From Legionellaceae bacterium (GTDB lineage Bacteria; Pseudomonadota; Gammaproteobacteria; Legionellales; Legionellaceae), in NCBI GenBank assembly GCA_947470005.1, contig CANISA010000044.1, forward strand, positions 1 through 9,357: a DNA stretch of 9,357 nucleotides, given 5' to 3'. The notes below the pieces were generated by a model. That model had not been told where the DNA came from and searched no databases. It was given only the letters and a program-made list of their open reading frames with translations. A program made the translations under genes and the position numbers. Below are positions 7,436 through 9,357 of the stretch, in pieces (the first letter of the stretch is position 1; each line of letters opens with the position of its first letter).

Positions 7436-7789
7436 TTATTCATTGTCCTTCGTATTTTCAAGATGAATTTTACGAAAAAAATGATGAATCAACGGTGAGA
7501 GCATCATGACAAAAATAGCAATGAAAGCAAGCCCACTAAAAAGGGCATAGCATCCTGCAAATAATTTTGCCGCAGGGGTTGTTAGTGTGGCGGCGGGTCC
7601 CATGCCGGATAGAATCATGGACGCATTCAGAAAGGCATCAACCCAAGACATCTGCTCAAGGAGATGATAGCCCAACATGCCGAGAAACAGTGAAACGGAT
7701 ATAAACGCAAAAATAATCAAGGCATTACGTGCCAAATGAAAATATACATTCGGTACGGCGGCAAGCAATTCAGTTCGTTGTATCAGCAT
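7436..7789 (-). CDS. Small two-helix membrane protein with K+-channel-like pore fold and no canonical filter
   Basis: A 117-residue protein with a hydrophobic helix at about 22-43 (ALIIFAFISVSLFLGMLGYH), a re-entrant-looking segment WVDAFLNASMILSGMGP (49-65) and a second helix at about 75-100. This order, outer helix - pore helix - loop - inner helix, is that of the two-TM ion channel domain (Ion_trans_2). However, the filter TVGYG of potassium channels is replaced by SGMGP. Similar small proteins of unknown function occur in other proteobacteria, as I recall them. No regulatory domain follows; the tail is short and charged (HHFFRKIHLENTKDNE). AAGGA (7800-7796) lies 6 nt before the ATG and overlaps the TAA stop of the upstream oxidoreductase, so translation is likely coupled. 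Function is unknown; selective ion conduction is not supported. Confidence 0.8.
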   Translation of the reverse strand: MLIQRTELLAAVPNVYFHLARNALIIFAFISVSLFLGMLGYHLLEQMSWVDAFLNASMILSGMGPAATLTTPAAKLFAGCYALFSGLAFIAIFVMMLSPLIHHFFRKIHLENTKDNE

Positions 7790-7798
7790 GTTGCATCC

Positions 7799-8857
7799 TT
7801 AGGGGTGATAGCGAAGCCAGATTGGTAAAACTCGGTCTAAATAAACCATGAATTTCCACAAGCCGACGGATGATTCGACATGGCCAAAGGGATCAACCGA
7901 TTGCTCTGGGTAGGCGATGCCTAAACCAAAAAGCCCCGGGGCAATGATTCCGATGTGCGGGTTGTGGGGTAGGTTGTCGTCGTGGTTGACGTGCACGCTT
8001 TTTCGGCGCTCAAACCCAAGCGCATAAATAACATGGTCACAGAGAGGAAGATGGTGTGCTACCTGTGCGTCATGGCTTTCATAACGCACGAGATTCGGCG
8101 GCAAGATCCCGTCAATGTGCGTTCTGGCCCATTCAGCTGTTTCGCCTTTTAACCCGGTGTTGTCGAACAAGATCCAGTCGCCCATATCCAGGGCATAACG
8201 ACAGGGGCTGCGATAAAAATTAATTATTTTTTTTGCCCCCAACTCGACCAGGTGGCGAATCACAATAATGGCAGAATGAGATGAACCAAACACCGCGTAA
8301 GTTTTGCTGCGGTCAATGTGTTTAGCTAATTGTGCTTTATCCAACGCAAGCGTCAGTGGGATTGACGTGATGCCCTCATGTTTGAGCGTTAAGGGAATGG
8401 CCCCTGTGGCTAATATCACGTGCGTAGCATGGTGTGTTTCGGCCCCCACCGTCAAAGACCAGATACGATCGGATAAAATCAGTTGATGAACGAGTCCTCG
8501 CTGGGCCGTCACGTGTGCGCATAATTGGTCAGACAGCCATTGCAGAGGGGCCACCACGTGACGAAGCGTGCAGGTTTTTTCAGGCGGCAAGTGGTTTAAT
8601 TCAAAATCGATGGGTGCTTTTGCATAGTGAACGGATTTAACGGCGTTTAAAAAATCCATAAACCGCTTAACCGTCGTGTTGCTGGATACGTTTTGCCAGA
8701 GCGCGCCGAGATCGCCTACGCTAAATTGGGGGTCTATCCAGAGCAGTTCATGGCGAGAAAAACCGTGATCTAAAAGCCGGCCAATCGCTGCAATTCCGGC
8801 TGGACCACCACCAATAACGGCCCATTTAAAGGGTTGAGTTTTTAACGAGGCAGGCAT
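7799..8857 (-). CDS. FAD/NAD(P)-binding oxidoreductase (flavin monooxygenase / disulfide-reductase superfamily)
   Basis: A 352-residue two-dinucleotide-binding flavoprotein. The N-terminal FAD motif is VIGGGPAG (14-21), followed by a motif like that of flavin-containing monooxygenases, LWQNVSSNTTVKRF (53-66). VILATGAIP (147-155) is the second FAD contact, and YAVFGSSHSAI (187-197) the NAD(P) loop, with His and Ser in place of the usual glycines. A C-terminal segment (GLFGLGIAYPE, 308-318) is the expected last FAD strand. There is no CxxxxC redox pair, so it is not a disulfide reductase of the thioredoxin or lipoamide kind. No signal peptide is present. The substrate cannot be told from the sequence. 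It is the first gene of the operon with the pore-like protein and YhhQ. The Shine-Dalgarno before its ATG is weak. Confidence 0.82.
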   Translation of the reverse strand: MPASLKTQPFKWAVIGGGPAGIAAIGRLLDHGFSRHELLWIDPQFSVGDLGALWQNVSSNTTVKRFMDFLNAVKSVHYAKAPIDFELNHLPPEKTCTLRHVVAPLQWLSDQLCAHVTAQRGLVHQLILSDRIWSLTVGAETHHATHVILATGAIPLTLKHEGITSIPLTLALDKAQLAKHIDRSKTYAVFGSSHSAIIVIRHLVELGAKKIINFYRSPCRYALDMGDWILFDNTGLKGETAEWARTHIDGILPPNLVRYESHDAQVAHHLPLCDHVIYALGFERRKSVHVNHDDNLPHNPHIGIIAPGLFGLGIAYPEQSVDPFGHVESSVGLWKFMVYLDRVLPIWLRYHP

Positions 8858-9005
8858 AGGCGTAAGACGTTACGTGGATTGGTGCGTTAATATAGGAGTG
8901 AAAGTATACGGCAACATGACCTTCAAATCTAACCGTTTTATCGGGATGGTTCAAATCCAGTGAACACTCGCCTTGTTTTTCGTAGCTATTTTTGAGAGCA
9001 GTCAT
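8826..9005 (-). CDS. Possible small ORF overlapping the start of the oxidoreductase gene
   Basis: From an ATG at 9005-9003 an open frame of 59 codons (start MTALKNSYEKQG) runs to a TAA at 8828-8826. Its last 32 nt lie inside the oxidoreductase gene in another frame. It fills the leader of that gene, so it could be an upstream ORF or a chance frame. No good ribosome binding site precedes it (GGTAG only), no family is recognised, and a frame of this length is not rare by chance. Confidence 0.2.
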   Translation of the reverse strand: MTALKNSYEKQGECSLDLNHPDKTVRFEGHVAVYFHSYINAPIHVTSYAYACLVKNSTL

Positions 9006-9060
9006 CTACCAGCAGGCTGGTTTATGATACATAATTTATCGTCAAACAAAAATAAGGATC

Positions 9061-9265
9061 ATGATGATAACTGCTCACAAAAAGAACCACGCCCGTTTCT
9101 TCACTCCAGAGTCGGCGTGAGGCATTGCTGAATGTATCCATTGCACTGAACAAAGAGTTTGAGGCGTTAGCAAGCCAATATCACGTCTCCATGGAAACAA
9201 TCTGGACTATCTGTTATTCCGCAAGATATGACATCGACAGCGTTAAATATACGCCTCACGAATGA
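9061..9265 (+). pseudogene. Small hypothetical gene with a +1 frameshift near its start
   Basis: AAGGA at 9054-9058 precedes two ATGs (9061 and 9064; spacing 2 and 5 nt). The ATG frame gives MITAHKKNHARFF... and stops at TGA 9118-9120. The frame one base later is open from 9071 to a TGA at 9263-9265. It reads like real protein: SRREALLNVSIALNKEFEA, then LASQYHVSMETIWTICYSA and a tail ending VKYTPHE, but it has no ATG near a ribosome site. Removing one base would join them into about 66 residues; a natural place is the run of five A at 9079-9083. The product looks soluble and helical, with a stretch (FEALASQYHVSMETIWTI) vaguely like a helix-turn-helix. I do not recognise the family. It may be a decayed gene, a sequencing error, or a shift made during expression. 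Confidence 0.5.
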
Positions 9266-9276
9266 ATTTTAGGAAA

Positions 9277-9305
9277 TTGTCTTTAAAACATCTTGCAATT
9301 TAAAT
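9277..9305 (+). promoter_or_regulatory. Weak candidate promoter for the gene at the right edge
   Basis: TTGTCT (9277-9282) and TTAAAT (9300-9305) are separated by 17 nt. Each matches four of six bases of the sigma-70 consensus. The start codon lies 22 nt after the -10. The region is AT-rich, so chance matches are likely. Confidence 0.25.
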
Positions 9306-9313
9306 TAAGAAGA

Positions 9314-9331
9314 TCATGCTATAGAGCATGA
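9314..9331 (+). other. Hairpin enclosing the start codon of the right-edge gene
   Basis: TCATGCT (9314-9320) and AGCATGA (9325-9331) pair over seven bases around an ATAG loop. The ATG at 9328-9330 lies inside the right arm. No clear Shine-Dalgarno is placed at the usual distance; AAGAAG at 9306-9311 is 16 nt away. The hairpin could bring that site closer, hide the start, or act as a protein-binding site. Confidence 0.45.
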
Positions 9332-9357
9332 ACAAACTCACCCTGACACCCGCTGAA
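9328..9357 (+). CDS. Start of an unidentified gene, possibly IS630-type transposase, cut by window end
   Basis: ATG at 9328 opens ten codons, MNKLTLTPAE, that run off the window. A short basic start followed by LTxxE is common in IS630-family transposases and other proteins beginning with a helix-turn-helix, so a transposase is possible. Ten residues are too few to identify a family, and the start is chosen only because the frame continues to the edge. Confidence 0.3.
   Translation, partial: MNKLTLTPAE

Noticed and set aside
9008..9021. ACCAGCAGGCTGGT inverted repeat as a terminator or operator
   Set aside because: The stem is only 5-6 bp with a 2-4 base loop, it is not followed by a T run, and it does not extend on either side.
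9026..9040. GATACATAATTTATC as an AT-rich operator
   Set aside because: Only the outer four bases are cleanly symmetric. Such near-palindromes are common in AT-rich intergenic DNA.
1..9357. CRISPR arrays, tRNA or rRNA genes, direct repeats
   Set aside because: No regularly spaced repeats, no cloverleaf with a T-loop GGTTCAAATCC context in a complete tRNA, and no rRNA-like sequence were found. The TTCAAATCC at 8951-8959 has no acceptor or anticodon stem around it.

Overview
The window looks like part of a gammaproteobacterial chromosome carrying mostly housekeeping genes. Support comes from the divergent engB / cytochrome c4 pair, which also sits together in Pseudomonas, a ParC whose active-site numbering matches E. 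coli, an SfcA-type malic enzyme and a YhhQ-type transporter. Moderate GC, A-rich starts and many small gaps would fit a Legionella/Coxiella-like lineage, but that placement is a guess.

Layout. (1) Positions 1-155: the last codons of a GNAT-type acetyltransferase (TacT-like toxin family) read in from the left, followed by an almost perfect 14-bp stem-loop. (2) Positions 156-2079, minus strand: engB (ribosome-assembly GTPase), a dienelactone-hydrolase-family enzyme, and pncC (NMN amidohydrolase). The last two are coupled by an ATGA overlap. (3) Positions 2148-2744, plus strand: a dihaem cytochrome c4 with a GTG start, divergent from engB. (4) Positions 2779-5010, minus strand: parC, with Gln at the quinolone-determining position 80. 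(5) Positions 5141-6856, plus strand: NAD-type malic enzyme, divergent from parC and overlapping the next gene tail to tail by 30 bp. (6) Positions 6827-8857, minus strand: a tight three-gene operon (FAD/NAD(P)-binding oxidoreductase, small pore-loop membrane protein, YhhQ-type queuosine-precursor transporter) with gaps of 9 and 0 nt. (7) Positions 8858-9357: a looser stretch with a small minus-strand ORF, a small frameshifted gene with a good ribosome binding site, and at the edge the first ten codons of a gene that may be an IS630-type transposase.

The middle is ordinary core metabolism, respiration and DNA topology, and I see no clear new multi-gene defence or mobile system. The parts worth a second look are the three-gene operon with its degenerate channel-like protein, ParC Gln80, the frameshifted small gene near 9061-9265, and the stem-loop beside the toxin remnant. 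Both edges of the window look more accessory than its centre.
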